This document shows, one piece after another, positions 25,208-33,304 of a stretch of 64,000 nt of DNA. Source of the stretch: Thermococcus pacificus. GTDB taxonomy: Archaea; Methanobacteriota_B; Thermococci; Thermococcales; Thermococcaceae. Position 1 is the stretch's first letter. The number at the start of each line of letters is the position of its first letter. Location: contig NZ_CP015102.1 in assembly GCF_002214485.1 (NCBI RefSeq), positions 1-64,000 on the forward strand, in the 5' to 3' direction. The notes below the pieces were generated by a model. That model did not search any database. It was not told the DNA's origin and was given only the letters and a program-made list of their open reading frames with translations. Position numbers and translations under genes: made by a program.

Positions 25208-26461
25208 TCAGGCTATGTCCAGGAAGTCGTCCAGAACTCTCTTAGCGTAGGGCGGGAGCTCCTTGCCCTTCTTCTCTGACCTACCGGATATCGTGTTGAA
25301 TATCCTGTCGTAATCGTCGTTCGCTGACTTGAAGGGCCTCACAGGCTCGGCCGTTATTATGTTGTCCTTTATTGACGAGCCGACCTGGAGGGCGTGCTCC
25401 CCGCCGAGGATGTGCGGGCTCTTGACGCCGGTCATGATGACCATAGCGCGGACGACCTTACCCATGTCCTCGTCGATCCTCGCTCCCCACTTGATCTCGC
25501 TCTTCTCACCGAGCTTCTCGTAGACGATGTTCATGGCATCGTTTATCTCTCCAATGCTGACGTCCGGTCCGACGGTGAAGTGAACGAGGGCTTTATCACC
25601 ACTACCATACTCGACTTCAAGCATCTTGTTCTCAAGGGCGTTCTTGACGGCATCGACGGCCCTGTTGCTGGAATCGCTCTCACCGATTCCGATGAGTGCA
25701 GCCCCACCGTTGTGCATGACGCTGTAAACGTCTGCGAAGTCGATGTTGACCATCGACGGGAGCTTTATGGTCTCAGTTATGCCCTTAACCATCCTGGCTA
25801 TTATCTCGTCGGCGAAGCGGAAGGCGGCGTTTATCGGAAGCTTTGGAACGAGCTTGAGGAGCTTGTCGTTCTCAATTATTATGACGGTGTCCGAGTAGTA
25901 CATGAGGGCCTTTATGCCCGCCTTGGCCTTCTCAATCCTTACCTTACCCTCGTTCTTGAACGGGTAGGTCACGACGCTAACGACGAGCGGCTCCCTAAAG
26001 CGGCCGTTGTGCCTGGCGCGCTCCTTTATCACCTTCGCCACAACCGGCGCGGCGCCCGTACCGGTGCCGTTGCCCATACCAGCGGTGATGAAAACAAGAT
26101 CGGCGTCACCTATTGTCTCAGCGATCTCGTGGGCGCTCGCCTCGGCGGCGCGGTAACCCACTTCAGGGTTTCCACCTGAACCCTTACCCTGGGTTATCTC
26201 CTTTCCAAGGAGGAGCTTCTTGTGCGCCTTCGTCCTGGCAAGGTGCTGAGCATCGGTGTTCATGGCTATAAGCTCGGCACCCTGAACGCCAAGCTCAAAG
26301 AGCCTGGTTATGGTGTTGTTTCCAGAACCACCAACGCCAACTATAACGATCCTTATCAAATCCTCGAGGTTCTCGTCCGAAAACCCTTCAAAGTTCTTGG
26401 TCTTAGCATCGTCGTCTAGGTCGAGTTTGATTCCCGCCTGTTCGAGCAGTTTAAACACCAT
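25208..26461 (-). CDS. ftsZ: cell division protein FtsZ
   Basis: A 417-residue tubulin-like GTPase. The N-terminal extension of about 40 residues is acidic; V-G-V-G-G-S-G-N-N, the G-box [12 protein letters not shown] and N-A-D-like N-I-D-F-A-D-V (T7 region) are intact. It forms the division ring. The ATG at 26461 is preferred over TTG 26470. The gene follows a CdrS-like RHH gene, an arrangement seen with ftsZ2 in haloarchaea. Confidence 0.95.
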   Translation of the reverse strand: MVFKLLEQAGIKLDLDDDAKTKNFEGFSDENLEDLIRIVIVGVGGSGNNTITRLFELGVQGAELIAMNTDAQHLARTKAHKKLLLGKEITQGKGSGGNPEVGYRAAEASAHEIAETIGDADLVFITAGMGNGTGTGAAPVVAKVIKERARHNGRFREPLVVSVVTYPFKNEGKVRIEKAKAGIKALMYYSDTVIIIENDKLLKLVPKLPINAAFRFADEIIARMVKGITETIKLPSMVNIDFADVYSVMHNGGAALIGIGESDSSNRAVDAVKNALENKMLEVEYGSGDKALVHFTVGPDVSIGEINDAMNIVYEKLGEKSEIKWGARIDEDMGKVVRAMVIMTGVKSPHILGGEHALQVGSSIKDNIITAEPVRPFKSANDDYDRIFNTISGRSEKKGKELPPYAKRVLDDFLDIA

Positions 26462-26523
26462 CTGCCCCAACCCCCTCAGTCTATCAGGTCATGATTGTGA
26501 TTAAAGCGGCTGATTCAAGCGGC

Positions 26524-26715
26524 TTATTTCAGTACGTAATCGGGAGTGGAACGCTCCTCGGTCTCGAGCTGGTAGAGCTCCTTCTTCAAAAGCTCGCGTA
26601 TTGCTTCCCTGATTATCTCGCTCCTGTTGGGGTAAACACCCTTCCTAACGAGCTGATCCATGGCGTTAATAAGCCCCTGGGGGAGCTGTACACTGATGAT
26701 ACGCATCTTGGCCAT
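26524..26715 (-). CDS. CdrS-like ribbon-helix-helix regulator
   Basis: A 63-residue RHH protein: strand M-R-I-I-S-V-Q-L-P, helix Q-G-L-I-N-A-M-D-Q-L-V, turn G-V-Y-P-N-R-S-E-I-I-R-E-A-I-R-E-L-L. In haloarchaea CdrS sits upstream of ftsZ2 and controls it, and the same order is seen here. GGTGGTG precedes the ATG at 26715. The TATA region is the AT-rich tract at 26757-26776. The name is by position and fold, not by experiment. Confidence 0.8.
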   Translation of the reverse strand: MAKMRIISVQLPQGLINAMDQLVRKGVYPNRSEIIREAIRELLKKELYQLETEERSTPDYVLK

Positions 26716-26924
26716 TCCTGCACCACCCAGTTCAGCAAGCCGCTGGAATAGATAGTGATTTAATTAGTTAAATACTTTGCGCTCGCTTAATATTATTAAC
26801 ATATTATGATTTCCAAAAATTTTTTGAAAAATTTTGAATTCACAAAAAATATAAAAATTTGGCCGGCCGAACGGCTCAGAAAGAGTTTTAACGCCAGAAA
26901 TTCCACCCTTTCCAGGGTGGCCGG

Positions 26925-27332
26925 ATGGAAGAGATAACCCCAAATCTCCACATTGCAAAGGTATCTATAAAAAACGCCGAAACAATTATACCAAGGATAA
27001 AGGGAGATTTCCAGATAGTTCGAGCAGAATGCTGGGAGGAAGTGGCCTTTGCGGCGATTTTAGCCCTCCGCTCGTTTGAGAGAGGGACCAACCATGCGAG
27101 AACTCTCGGGGGCGAATTACTTCTCAGGCTGGCTGGAACCCTCCAGATCAAGGACGCGATAGCCGAAAGGGGGATCAGGAACGGAGAGAACTACCTGGTG
27201 GTCTTCGGAGATCGCGGGAAAGCGGAAGCGCTCCTTCAGGAACTCGGGTTTGAGGAACTGCCGCTGACCGGCTGCGAAAGGGATAAGCTGAAAACTTTTT
27301 TTGAAAAAGCGGCCTTGGTCGAAGTTTTGTAG
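26925..27332 (+). CDS. cgi121: KEOPS complex subunit Cgi121
   Basis: A 135-residue protein with the Cgi121 block: N-H-A-R-T-L-G-G-E-L-L-L-R-L-A-G-T-L-Q-I followed by D-A-I-A-E-R-G-I. In KEOPS it binds the tRNA 3' end and helps Bud32-Kae1 make t6A37. The ATG at 26925 has a GGGTGG site, and gagttttaacg at 26883-26893 is the probable TATA box. It is transcribed away from the cdrS-ftsZ block. Confidence 0.85.
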   Translation: MEEITPNLHIAKVSIKNAETIIPRIKGDFQIVRAECWEEVAFAAILALRSFERGTNHARTLGGELLLRLAGTLQIKDAIAERGIRNGENYLVVFGDRGKAEALLQELGFEELPLTGCERDKLKTFFEKAALVEVL

Positions 27333-27383
27333 GCCCTTAATGCCCATTTATGCCCTTTATGGTGGATAGATTTATAAAATCCC

Positions 27384-27393
27384 CCTATCATTC
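27384..27393 (+). promoter_or_regulatory. TATA box of aminotransferase gene
   Basis: gatttataaaat near 27367-27378 and the following AT-rich stretch form the promoter; transcription would begin close to the listed segment, about 30 bases before the ATG at 27419, leaving the gaggtgat ribosome binding site in the leader. Confidence 0.45.
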
Positions 27394-27418
27394 TCGGATT
27401 GCTTGAGGTGATGCCCTC

Positions 27419-28597
27419 ATGAAATATAAAAAACGCAAATACTTCCTCGCAGGCAGGATAAACCTCATCCAGCGCTCGAAGATAAGGGAGCTCTTCGAAA
27501 AGGCAAAAAAGATGGATGACGTTATCTCCCTCGGAATTGGCGAGCCAGATTTTGACACCCCCGAGGTGATAAAGGAGGCCGCCAAGAGGGCGATAGATGA
27601 GGGCTACACCCACTACACGCCCAACGCGGGCATTCCCGAGTTCCGCGAAGCTATAGCAGAATACTACAAGACCCACTACAAGGTTGACGTCTCTCCCAAT
27701 GACATAATCGTCACTGCCGGCGCTTACGAGGCAACTTATCTGGCTTTCCAGACCCTTCTCGAGCAGGACGATGATGTTATCATCCCCGATCCAGCGTTCG
27801 TCTGCTACGTTGAGGACGCGAAGATAGCCGAGGCAGGCATAATCAGGATCCCCCTCCGCGAGGAGAACGAGTTCCAGATCGACCCGGACGAGCTGGTCGA
27901 GGCGATAACCAAGAGGACCAGAATGCTCGTCATAAACTATCCAAACAACCCCACCGGAGCCGTCCTCAAGAAGAAGACCGTGAAGGCGATAGCCGACATA
28001 GCGGAGGACTACAACCTCTACATCCTGAGCGACGAGCCCTACGAGCACTTCCTCTACGAGGGGGCCAAGCACTACCCGATGATAAAGTACGCCCCGGACA
28101 ACACGATTCTGGCGAACTCCTTCTCAAAGACCTTCGCAATGACCGGCTGGCGTCTCGGCTTCACCATAGCCCCAACGCAGGTTATTAAGGACATGATAAA
28201 GCTCCATGCCTACGTCATCGGAAACGTCACCTCATTTATCCAGATAGCCGGAATCACCGCCCTCAGGGACAAGCGCAGCTGGGACGCCCTCGAAACCATG
28301 CGCCAGACGTATGCGGAGAGGAGAAAGCTCGTCCTGCACCACCTCCACAAGATGCCGCACATAACGCCCTTCAAGCCCAAGGGTGCATTCTACATCTGGG
28401 CCAAGATTGACCCCGAACTTGACATGACGAGTGAAGATTTCGCCAACTGGCTCCTCGAAAATGCAGGGGTCGTTGTAATCCCGGGAACGGCCTTTGGAAA
28501 GCAGGGAGAGGGCTGGGTCAGGATAAGCTACGCGACCGAGAAGGAGAAGCTCATCGAGGCCATGGAGAGGATGAACGAGGCCCTTTCAAAGCTCTAA
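27419..28597 (+). CDS. class I/II aminotransferase (aromatic type)
   Basis: A 392-residue PLP enzyme. L-G-I-G-E-P-D-F-D-T-P, N-Y-P-N-N-P-T-G, D-E-P-Y-E-H, the Schiff-base lysine in S-F-S-K-T-F-A-M-T-G-W-R-L-G, and the substrate arginine region W-V-R-I-S-Y-A are intact. It is close to the Pyrococcus aromatic aminotransferase group, acting on Tyr/Phe and 2-oxoglutarate in amino acid fermentation, although the exact specificity cannot be read. It is followed by a membrane gene 13 bases downstream. Confidence 0.92.
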   Translation: MKYKKRKYFLAGRINLIQRSKIRELFEKAKKMDDVISLGIGEPDFDTPEVIKEAAKRAIDEGYTHYTPNAGIPEFREAIAEYYKTHYKVDVSPNDIIVTAGAYEATYLAFQTLLEQDDDVIIPDPAFVCYVEDAKIAEAGIIRIPLREENEFQIDPDELVEAITKRTRMLVINYPNNPTGAVLKKKTVKAIADIAEDYNLYILSDEPYEHFLYEGAKHYPMIKYAPDNTILANSFSKTFAMTGWRLGFTIAPTQVIKDMIKLHAYVIGNVTSFIQIAGITALRDKRSWDALETMRQTYAERRKLVLHHLHKMPHITPFKPKGAFYIWAKIDPELDMTSEDFANWLLENAGVVVIPGTAFGKQGEGWVRISYATEKEKLIEAMERMNEALSKL

Positions 28598-28610
28598 AGG
28601 TGGAAACACG

Positions 28611-28874
28611 ATGGACGGCATCCTCGCCATCTTTTTTGCCATTTTCTTGGCAGAGCTCGGGGACAAGACCCAGCTCGCGACCATAGCCTTTGCCTCAAAG
28701 TACGGCTGGAAGACTGCCTTTACCGGGGCTGTTCTCGGCCTCGCGGCGGTTAACCTGTTAGGGGCCATCCTTGGAGACAAGCTTGGGGACGTCCTCCCCA
28801 TTGATCTGGTCCACAAGGGGGCGGGGGTCCTCTTCATACTCTTCGGAGTCCTGATGCTGCTTGGAAAGATTTAG
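28611..28874 (+). CDS. GDT1/TMEM165 family protein, half size
   Basis: An 87-residue membrane protein with three hydrophobic helices and the family signature A-E-L-G-D-K-T-Q-L-A (14-23). Full-length members carry two such repeats and move Mn2+ or Ca2+; this one has a single repeat, so it probably works as a dimer. The AAAGGTGG site and short gap suggest co-transcription with the aminotransferase. Confidence 0.85.
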   Translation: MDGILAIFFAIFLAELGDKTQLATIAFASKYGWKTAFTGAVLGLAAVNLLGAILGDKLGDVLPIDLVHKGAGVLFILFGVLMLLGKI

Positions 28875-28889
28875 ACAGGAGGGGGTTAA

Positions 28890-30095
28890 ATGGACAGGAA
28901 ATGGCTGACGGTTATAATGAACACCCTTGTTGTCGCCTCTGGTTTTGGAACCATGCACATGCTCGAAAAGTTCAAGGACGTTGTTATAGCGCACTACGGC
29001 ATAACGGAGGCCATGATGAGCTACCAGCAGACCGCCTACGTCGTCGGTCTCTTCGTGGCATTCCTCCTCGGCGGGACGAGCCTTTTCAAAGGCTCCTTTA
29101 AGAGGAGCGTAGCTTTAATAGTCAGCTTCGCAGCTATACCGCAGTTCCTGATTCCCTTCATGCCCAACTGGTGGGGAATCGTCGCCCTGAGGTTCTTCCA
29201 GGGCTTCATAGTCGCGCTAGTCGCGGTCTTCAGCAACCAGATTGCAAGACTCTTCCTGGCCGAGAGGCCCTTTGCCAAGGGTATAGTCCTCTCCGGAATT
29301 TTCTGGGGCGGGATCTACGGTATAAACCTTGCCAAGTGGGCTTCCCACTCTTACGCAGGCTGGAAGGCCGTTGAAGTTGCTTTCCTCCTCTCGGCGATCG
29401 TCATGTTCATAATGCTCGCCCTCTGGTGGTTCTTCGTTGAGGACTTCGAGATACCCAAGGAGAAGCACTCTGCTAAGGGGGCCAACGTCTGGAAGATGCC
29501 CTTCACGTGGGTCTTCGGCTTCACGTTCTTCCCGGCCCTCTGGATAGTATTTACCCTTGGCTCCTTCACACTCCACAACGTGGACTTCAGCGACGCTCAG
29601 CTCGCCAACCTCGTCATGACCCTCGAGGTCTCGATGGGTGTCTGGTCGATAATCATGGGCTACCTCGGCTACCGCCTCTCCCTCAAGAACACCAGCAACA
29701 GGGGCCTCTTCAAGGCGATAGTCAGCGTCATGACGACCTCCTACGCCCTCACATTCCTGGGTCTCTTCATCCTCTGGAAGGGCATATCGGCCAACGACTA
29801 CACCCTTGCCCTCCTCGGCCTCGCGATAACCGGAATAGTACAGGGAACTGGCCCGGCATTCTGGACGACGGCTCCAGCGGCCTATCCAAAGGAAATTTAC
29901 CCAGAGGCAAGCTTTGCCCTTGGTTTAATCTCGAACTCAGCCAACGCAGTCGCTCCGAACGTCATGTTCGTCCTCGTCCACGGTGTCTCCACGGGAGTAA
30001 CCATATACCTTGGCATGGCCCTGCTCGGCATAGTTCTCCTGCTGGCGTCGTCGAGGATGAAGCTCCCCGTGGAGGAGCTTGGAGATGCGGCCTAA
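28890..30095 (+). CDS. MFS transporter
   Basis: A 401-residue transporter with twelve hydrophobic helices, a cytoplasmic loop near the middle (K-E-K-H-S-A-K-G-A-N) and R-F-F-Q-G-F in TM4-5, typical of major facilitators. The substrate cannot be read. A GGGGG site precedes the ATG at 28890. It overlaps the next small membrane gene by 11 bases. Confidence 0.85.
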   Translation: MDRKWLTVIMNTLVVASGFGTMHMLEKFKDVVIAHYGITEAMMSYQQTAYVVGLFVAFLLGGTSLFKGSFKRSVALIVSFAAIPQFLIPFMPNWWGIVALRFFQGFIVALVAVFSNQIARLFLAERPFAKGIVLSGIFWGGIYGINLAKWASHSYAGWKAVEVAFLLSAIVMFIMLALWWFFVEDFEIPKEKHSAKGANVWKMPFTWVFGFTFFPALWIVFTLGSFTLHNVDFSDAQLANLVMTLEVSMGVWSIIMGYLGYRLSLKNTSNRGLFKAIVSVMTTSYALTFLGLFILWKGISANDYTLALLGLAITGIVQGTGPAFWTTAPAAYPKEIYPEASFALGLISNSANAVAPNVMFVLVHGVSTGVTIYLGMALLGIVLLLASSRMKLPVEELGDAA

Positions 30096-30414
30096 ACCCG
30101 CCATTGTTTCCTTTTTCTTACTACTCTCCCTCTTCTTCTACGGCATCGGGCTACTCGGCGGTGACCTCTCGGACATCGCCGGATACGGGGTTATCGGAAC
30201 CATCCACCTCATCTTTGCGGCCAGCATTTACAGAGGGCACGAGACAATCGTGGACATCTCCCCGTATATAGCGCTTCTGGACATGCTCTTCGGGCTCCTC
30301 TGGATCATGGTGGGGCTCTCTCTGCCCGCGTTCACACTGACCCTCCTCTCGGCGCTCATACTGGTAGCCCTCATGGACGAAGACGTCAGAACGGAGCTGA
30401 AGATGGGCGGCTGA
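30085..30414 (+). CDS. small four-helix membrane protein
   Basis: About 109 residues with four hydrophobic helices and a short acidic end (D-E-D-V-R-T-E-L-K). I do not recognise it. The ATG at 30085 lies inside the MFS gene end, with GGAGG ten bases before; the upstream TTG is less likely. It may assist the transporter, but only position suggests this. Confidence 0.65.
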   Translation: MRPKPAIVSFFLLLSLFFYGIGLLGGDLSDIAGYGVIGTIHLIFAASIYRGHETIVDISPYIALLDMLFGLLWIMVGLSLPAFTLTLLSALILVALMDEDVRTELKMGG

Positions 30415-30766
30415 TTATCTGGATTGTGGGGGAAGTATGCCCCCGGCAGGTTGGGAGGAATCTTTTAGAAAAAGCTTGACCAAGCAAACTTTGCAACACA
30501 AAGTTTGATCAAAGGGTTCCTTTCTCGTAAGAACACCGAAAACCGAGCGTGCACTCTTTTCGTAACTCACTGGAAAGGGGTTTAATCCTAAAGGTGGCCT
30601 TTCAGGCAGGTTTGCGCTTTATTCTGGCATTCAAAGGACGCTGTGAAGAAAGCAAGCCCTTAAGAGCTAGTAATTGATGAACAACCCCCATGGAAATCAG
30701 CATTCTCAGAAAAAGCACGCAATCTTTCCGCCATCCGTAAGGACGCTTGAACGACAGTGAAAGCAG

Positions 30767-30822
30767 CGCTGAAGCTTTTTGAAAAAGCTTCACCAAAAGT
30801 TCGTAGCTCCTCTTTGAGAAGG
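30767..30822. repeat. palindrome-bearing repeat, copy 1
   Basis: Contains GAAGCTTTTT-g-AAAAAGCTTC, a perfect 10-base inverted repeat, followed by accaaaagttcgtagctcctct. Copy 2 lies at 31310-31356 with small changes. It is one element of the tandem-duplicated block. Confidence 0.7.
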
Positions 30823-31309
30823 CGTGCTGTAGGTTTTATCCTCTCACAGTTCACTCCCAAAATGAGGGAACATTCAAGTGAGCCATTGGCAAGGGTTTAT
30901 TTCCTTTGACGCCCTGCGGGCGTCGATTTTAAAGTTAAAACCCCTCTCGTGAAGCAATTCAAAAAAGTCTCCTCATCCAAAACAGCTATTCAAGAGGAAA
31001 ACCACTAAGAATTTGACTTCCTAGAAAGAGCTACGAACTTTGATGAAACTTTTGCTCGGCAAACAAACTTTGCAGAGTAAAGTTTGATCAAAGAGTGCCC
31101 TTCTGAAGAAAAGAGCAAAAGACCAGTCGTGCCCTGTCCAAGAGCAAGTTTTAAGGGGTTTAACATTAAACCACACTCTTTAAGCAGTTTCAACTTTAAT
31201 CAGCGCCCTAAGGGCGCGCTTTAGGGAGTGAAACACTCACCAAGGGAGCAAGCGAGTAAAAACCCTTTCAGAATTTGAATCTTTAGAAGAAGCACCTCAT
31301 CTTCCGCCA

Positions 31310-31356
31310 GCGCTGAAGCTTTTGGAAAAAGCTTCACCAAAAGTTCGTGGTTCCTC
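31310..31356. repeat. palindrome-bearing repeat, copy 2
   Basis: The second copy of the element at 30767, with one change in the left arm (gaagcttttg) and accaaaagttcgtggttcctct after it. The near identity over about 45 bases is much higher than in the surrounding copies, so this part is the best preserved. Confidence 0.7.
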
Positions 31357-31660
31357 TCAAACCGGCAATTTGAGAAGAATTCCAGTGAAAAGAGCTGGAG
31401 TGAATCTTGAATTCCACATATTAACCTGCTTTTTAATTACGAGTTCAATCATAACCGACGCCCAAAGGGCGTCAAGGGAGGAGAACTCCCTGAGAAAGGG
31501 CTATAATTAGGGAATTCAAATCTAAAACAGCTCGTAAAAAGGAATCCCCTTGCGGTTAGCGCTGTCAAAAAGAACCACCAACCTTGATCAAACTCAACGG
31601 GACTGTCGTCCCGTGCGTTGGAGCTTCGCTTCAACGTCGCGCAGGCGAAGTTTGTTAGAA

Positions 31661-31748
31661 TGGTGCGGGGGCGGGGATTTGAACCCCGGAACCCCTACGG
31701 GACGGGACCCTAAATCCCGCGCCTTTGACCAGGCTCGGCTACCCCCGC
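31661..31748 (-). tRNA. tRNA-Leu (anticodon UAG)
   Basis: A class II tRNA folds cleanly: acceptor GCGGGGG/CCCCCGC, D arm GCC...GGC, anticodon stem CGGGA/TCCCG with loop TTTAGGG giving anticodon UAG for Leu CUA codons, a long variable arm (TCCCGTAGGGGTT), T arm CGGGG-TTCAAAT-CCCCG, discriminator A and an encoded CCA. A tttttaaag TATA box at about 31774-31782 is correctly placed upstream. The repeat block lies at its 3' side. Confidence 0.96.
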
Positions 31749-31791
31749 GCGGTTTTGAGTTGTCACCCCCGCTTTAAAAACTTTGAGGAGC

Positions 31792-31838
31792 AAAGTTTAT
31801 AAGGATGTAAAGGAAGCTTTACGTAAAGGAAACCTTAC
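31792..31838 (+). promoter_or_regulatory. TATA box and tandem 16-base operators of the DUF2178 cluster
   Basis: gtttataagg (31795-31804) is the TATA box. Right after it lie two abutting 16-mers: GTAAAGGAAGCTTTAC (31807-31822), a perfect six-base inverted repeat, and GTAAAGGAAACCTTAC (31823-31838), an imperfect one. The ATG at 31839 follows at once. Two head-to-tail dyads over the start region look like a repressor site; the XRE protein at 33092 is the obvious candidate. Confidence 0.65.
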
Positions 31839-32231
31839 ATGGTGGTAGCTGTGGAAAGGTGGAAACTCATTGGATACGTGATTCCGGCCACGACTGCCTC
31901 ACTGCTGGCCGTGGCCCTCTGGATGGGGAATGCACCACTTGCCTTCGGAGTTCTGGCCGGGGCGATAGGTGTAATGCTCCTTTATTCGGAGTGGCTCAGG
32001 GGACGTGGGGAGGTTCTGAGTGATGAGAGGACTCTCCGTATAGAGGAAATGGCCTCAAAGAGGACGCTGCAGGTCTTGATACTCGTCATAGCTTTCCTCG
32101 TGGTTGGGCTCTCCATATTTTCCGAGAGGGATCCGGGGTTAAGGAGTGCCTATTATCTCTCCCTTGGCTTGATGGTTTTAATCTCAGCCCTGAAGGTTTC
32201 ATTAAAACGCCACTATTCGAGGGTGATGTGA
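31839..32231 (+). CDS. DUF2178-like membrane protein 1
   Basis: A 130-residue protein with four hydrophobic helices in two hairpins. The loop between them has L-S-D-E-R-T-L-R-I-E-E-M-A-S-K-R-T-L, the family's charged motif, and the C-terminus reads H-Y-S-R-V-M. GTG at 31851, six bases after GGTGGT, is an alternative start. First of four adjacent paralogues controlled by the tandem operators. Members often stand beside XRE regulators; the function is unknown. Confidence 0.8.
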   Translation: MVVAVERWKLIGYVIPATTASLLAVALWMGNAPLAFGVLAGAIGVMLLYSEWLRGRGEVLSDERTLRIEEMASKRTLQVLILVIAFLVVGLSIFSERDPGLRSAYYLSLGLMVLISALKVSLKRHYSRVM

Positions 32232-32615
32232 ATGAAAGCAAAGTACTGGTTCGGGTGGGGGATAATGTTCGTGGCCCTTATAGGCCTCTTCATTTTCGCT
32301 TCAAACGCCGGGAGTGTGCTCCTTGGCGTCTCCAGCCTGCTCCTTGGTGCTATAGTCGCGACGGCATACCAGAGATATCTCGAGAGTATTGGGGAGATGA
32401 TCACTGACGAGAGGCTTCGACTGATAGAGGAGAAGAGCTACGCACTGACGATGCGCGTCCTTGGCTTCACGATAGCGCTCACCTTCGTCTCGACGAGCAT
32501 AATCTCCCAGAGCAATCCCTTCTGGAAAAGCGCCTCCATCGTGAGTGGCCTGTTTATGTTTGTCTATGCACTGCTTCCAATCTTTGCAAAGGCTCACTAC
32601 GAGAGGGTGATTTAG
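32232..32615 (+). CDS. DUF2178-like membrane protein 2
   Basis: A 127-residue paralogue of the preceding protein: four hydrophobic helices, motif I-T-D-E-R-L-R-L-I-E-E-K-S-Y-A-L-T, and C-terminus H-Y-E-R-V-I. It starts on the base after the previous stop codon; its GGGTGAT ribosome binding site is made of the codons for the preceding R-V-M end. Confidence 0.8.
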   Translation: MKAKYWFGWGIMFVALIGLFIFASNAGSVLLGVSSLLLGAIVATAYQRYLESIGEMITDERLRLIEEKSYALTMRVLGFTIALTFVSTSIISQSNPFWKSASIVSGLFMFVYALLPIFAKAHYERVI

Positions 32616-32906
32616 ATGGGGAGTGGACTTCTTTTCCTGTTTATAGCAGCTGTTACAGGAATCTACTGGTTTATGTTTTGGCGCTTTATGAAGGAAACAG
32701 GCCAAATGAAGGATGAGCGTGGAAGGAGAATAAACCAAATTGCCTCCGAGAAGATTCTCATAATCGTCCAGATGATGCTGCTTGTGGGCCTCCTTGCCTC
32801 AGAGAAATTCGAAACTCTTGACGCATCCAAAATTCTTGCACTAATTTATGTAGTCGCAATTTTTGGTCATGCCTCCTTGAGGTATTACTACTCCCGGGTG
32901 ATGTGA
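32616..32906 (+). CDS. DUF2178-like membrane protein 3, shortened
   Basis: A 96-residue paralogue lacking the second N-terminal helix: one hydrophobic helix, then M-K-D-E-R-G-R-R-I-N-Q-I-A-S-E-K, two helices and the C-terminus Y-Y-S-R-V-M. It again begins directly after the previous stop codon. Three rather than four helices suggest a topology change or partner dependence. Confidence 0.75.
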   Translation: MGSGLLFLFIAAVTGIYWFMFWRFMKETGQMKDERGRRINQIASEKILIIVQMMLLVGLLASEKFETLDASKILALIYVVAIFGHASLRYYYSRVM

Positions 32907-33095
32907 ATGAACGAGATTCTAATTATCTCAGCATTGTTCCTAGTATGTGGCCTCCTTTTGGGTATATTCATTGCAAAGACTATCCTAAAGGACATAGGCA
33001 TTCCTCCCGACGAAAGAGCATTGGAGCTAGACAAATTGACAGCTTTGAGAACTTTGGAGCTTATTATGCAAGGAAGATGTGAGGTGTCGCCATGA
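32907..33095 (+). CDS. DUF2178-like membrane protein 4, truncated
   Basis: A 62-residue protein: one hydrophobic helix, then P-P-D-E-R-A-L-E-L-D-K-L-T-A-L-R-T-L-E-L-I. This is the family motif, but the following helices are missing, so it is a truncated paralogue or a single-helix member. It abuts the preceding gene and overlaps the XRE gene by four bases (ATGA). Confidence 0.7.
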   Translation: MNEILIISALFLVCGLLLGIFIAKTILKDIGIPPDERALELDKLTALRTLELIMQGRCEVSP

Positions 33096-33304
33096 AGAAC
33101 CGTCTCCGCGAGCTGAGAGAAGAGAGGGGCCTCACTCAGGAGGAGCTTGCAAAAGCACTGGGTGTTACAAGGCAGACGATAATAGCGATAGAGAAGGGGC
33201 GCTATGACCCTTCCCTCAGGCTGGCCTTTAAGATGGCAAGGTTTTTCAATGTTAGAATAGAAGACATATTCATCTATGAAGGTGAGAACGATGAATGCCG
33301 ATGA
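33092..33304 (+). CDS. XRE-family HTH regulator
   Basis: A 70-residue Cro/CI-type protein: R-L-R-E-L-R-E-E-R-G-L-T-Q-E-E-L-A-K-A-L-G-V-T-R-Q-T-I-I-A-I-E-K-G-R-Y is a textbook HTH, with a short acidic end. Such stand-alone regulators near DUF2178 genes are likely autorepressors. It lies inside the operon it probably controls and overlaps neighbours on both sides. Confidence 0.9.
   Translation: MKNRLRELREERGLTQEELAKALGVTRQTIIAIEKGRYDPSLRLAFKMARFFNVRIEDIFIYEGENDECR

Larger units (their letters stand above)
30415..31660. repeat. gene-poor block of diverged tandem copies
   Basis: About 1.25 kb, AT-rich and palindrome-rich, without a convincing gene. Matching segments recur about 545-578 bases apart: a caaactttgc...aaagtttgatcaaag element (30485 and 31063), ggggtttaa (30577 and 31154), a gaa-aagcac...cttccgcc segment (30709 and 31286), agcgctgaagctttt...gcttcaccaaaagttcg (30766 and 31309) and gacgccc...gggcgtc (30909 and 31457). 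So the block is two degenerate copies of one unit, the first holding about 33 extra bases near 30735-30766. It ends at tRNA-Leu. I see no integrase or transposase. Confidence 0.7.

Noticed and set aside
28611-28874. Truncated pseudogene call for the half-size GDT1 protein
   Set aside because: The signature motif, start signals and spacing are intact, and single-repeat members of this family are common in prokaryotes.
31322-31510. 62-residue ORF in the repeat block, and the similar minus-strand ORFs near 30602-30860 and 31005-31193
   Set aside because: Composition follows the repeats, the ORFs are not preserved between the two tandem copies, and no ribosome binding site is present.
30415-31660. 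CRISPR array or integrated element at tRNA-Leu
   Set aside because: The repeats are long, diverged and few, without regular spacers. No integrase gene and no second copy of the tRNA 3' end was found.
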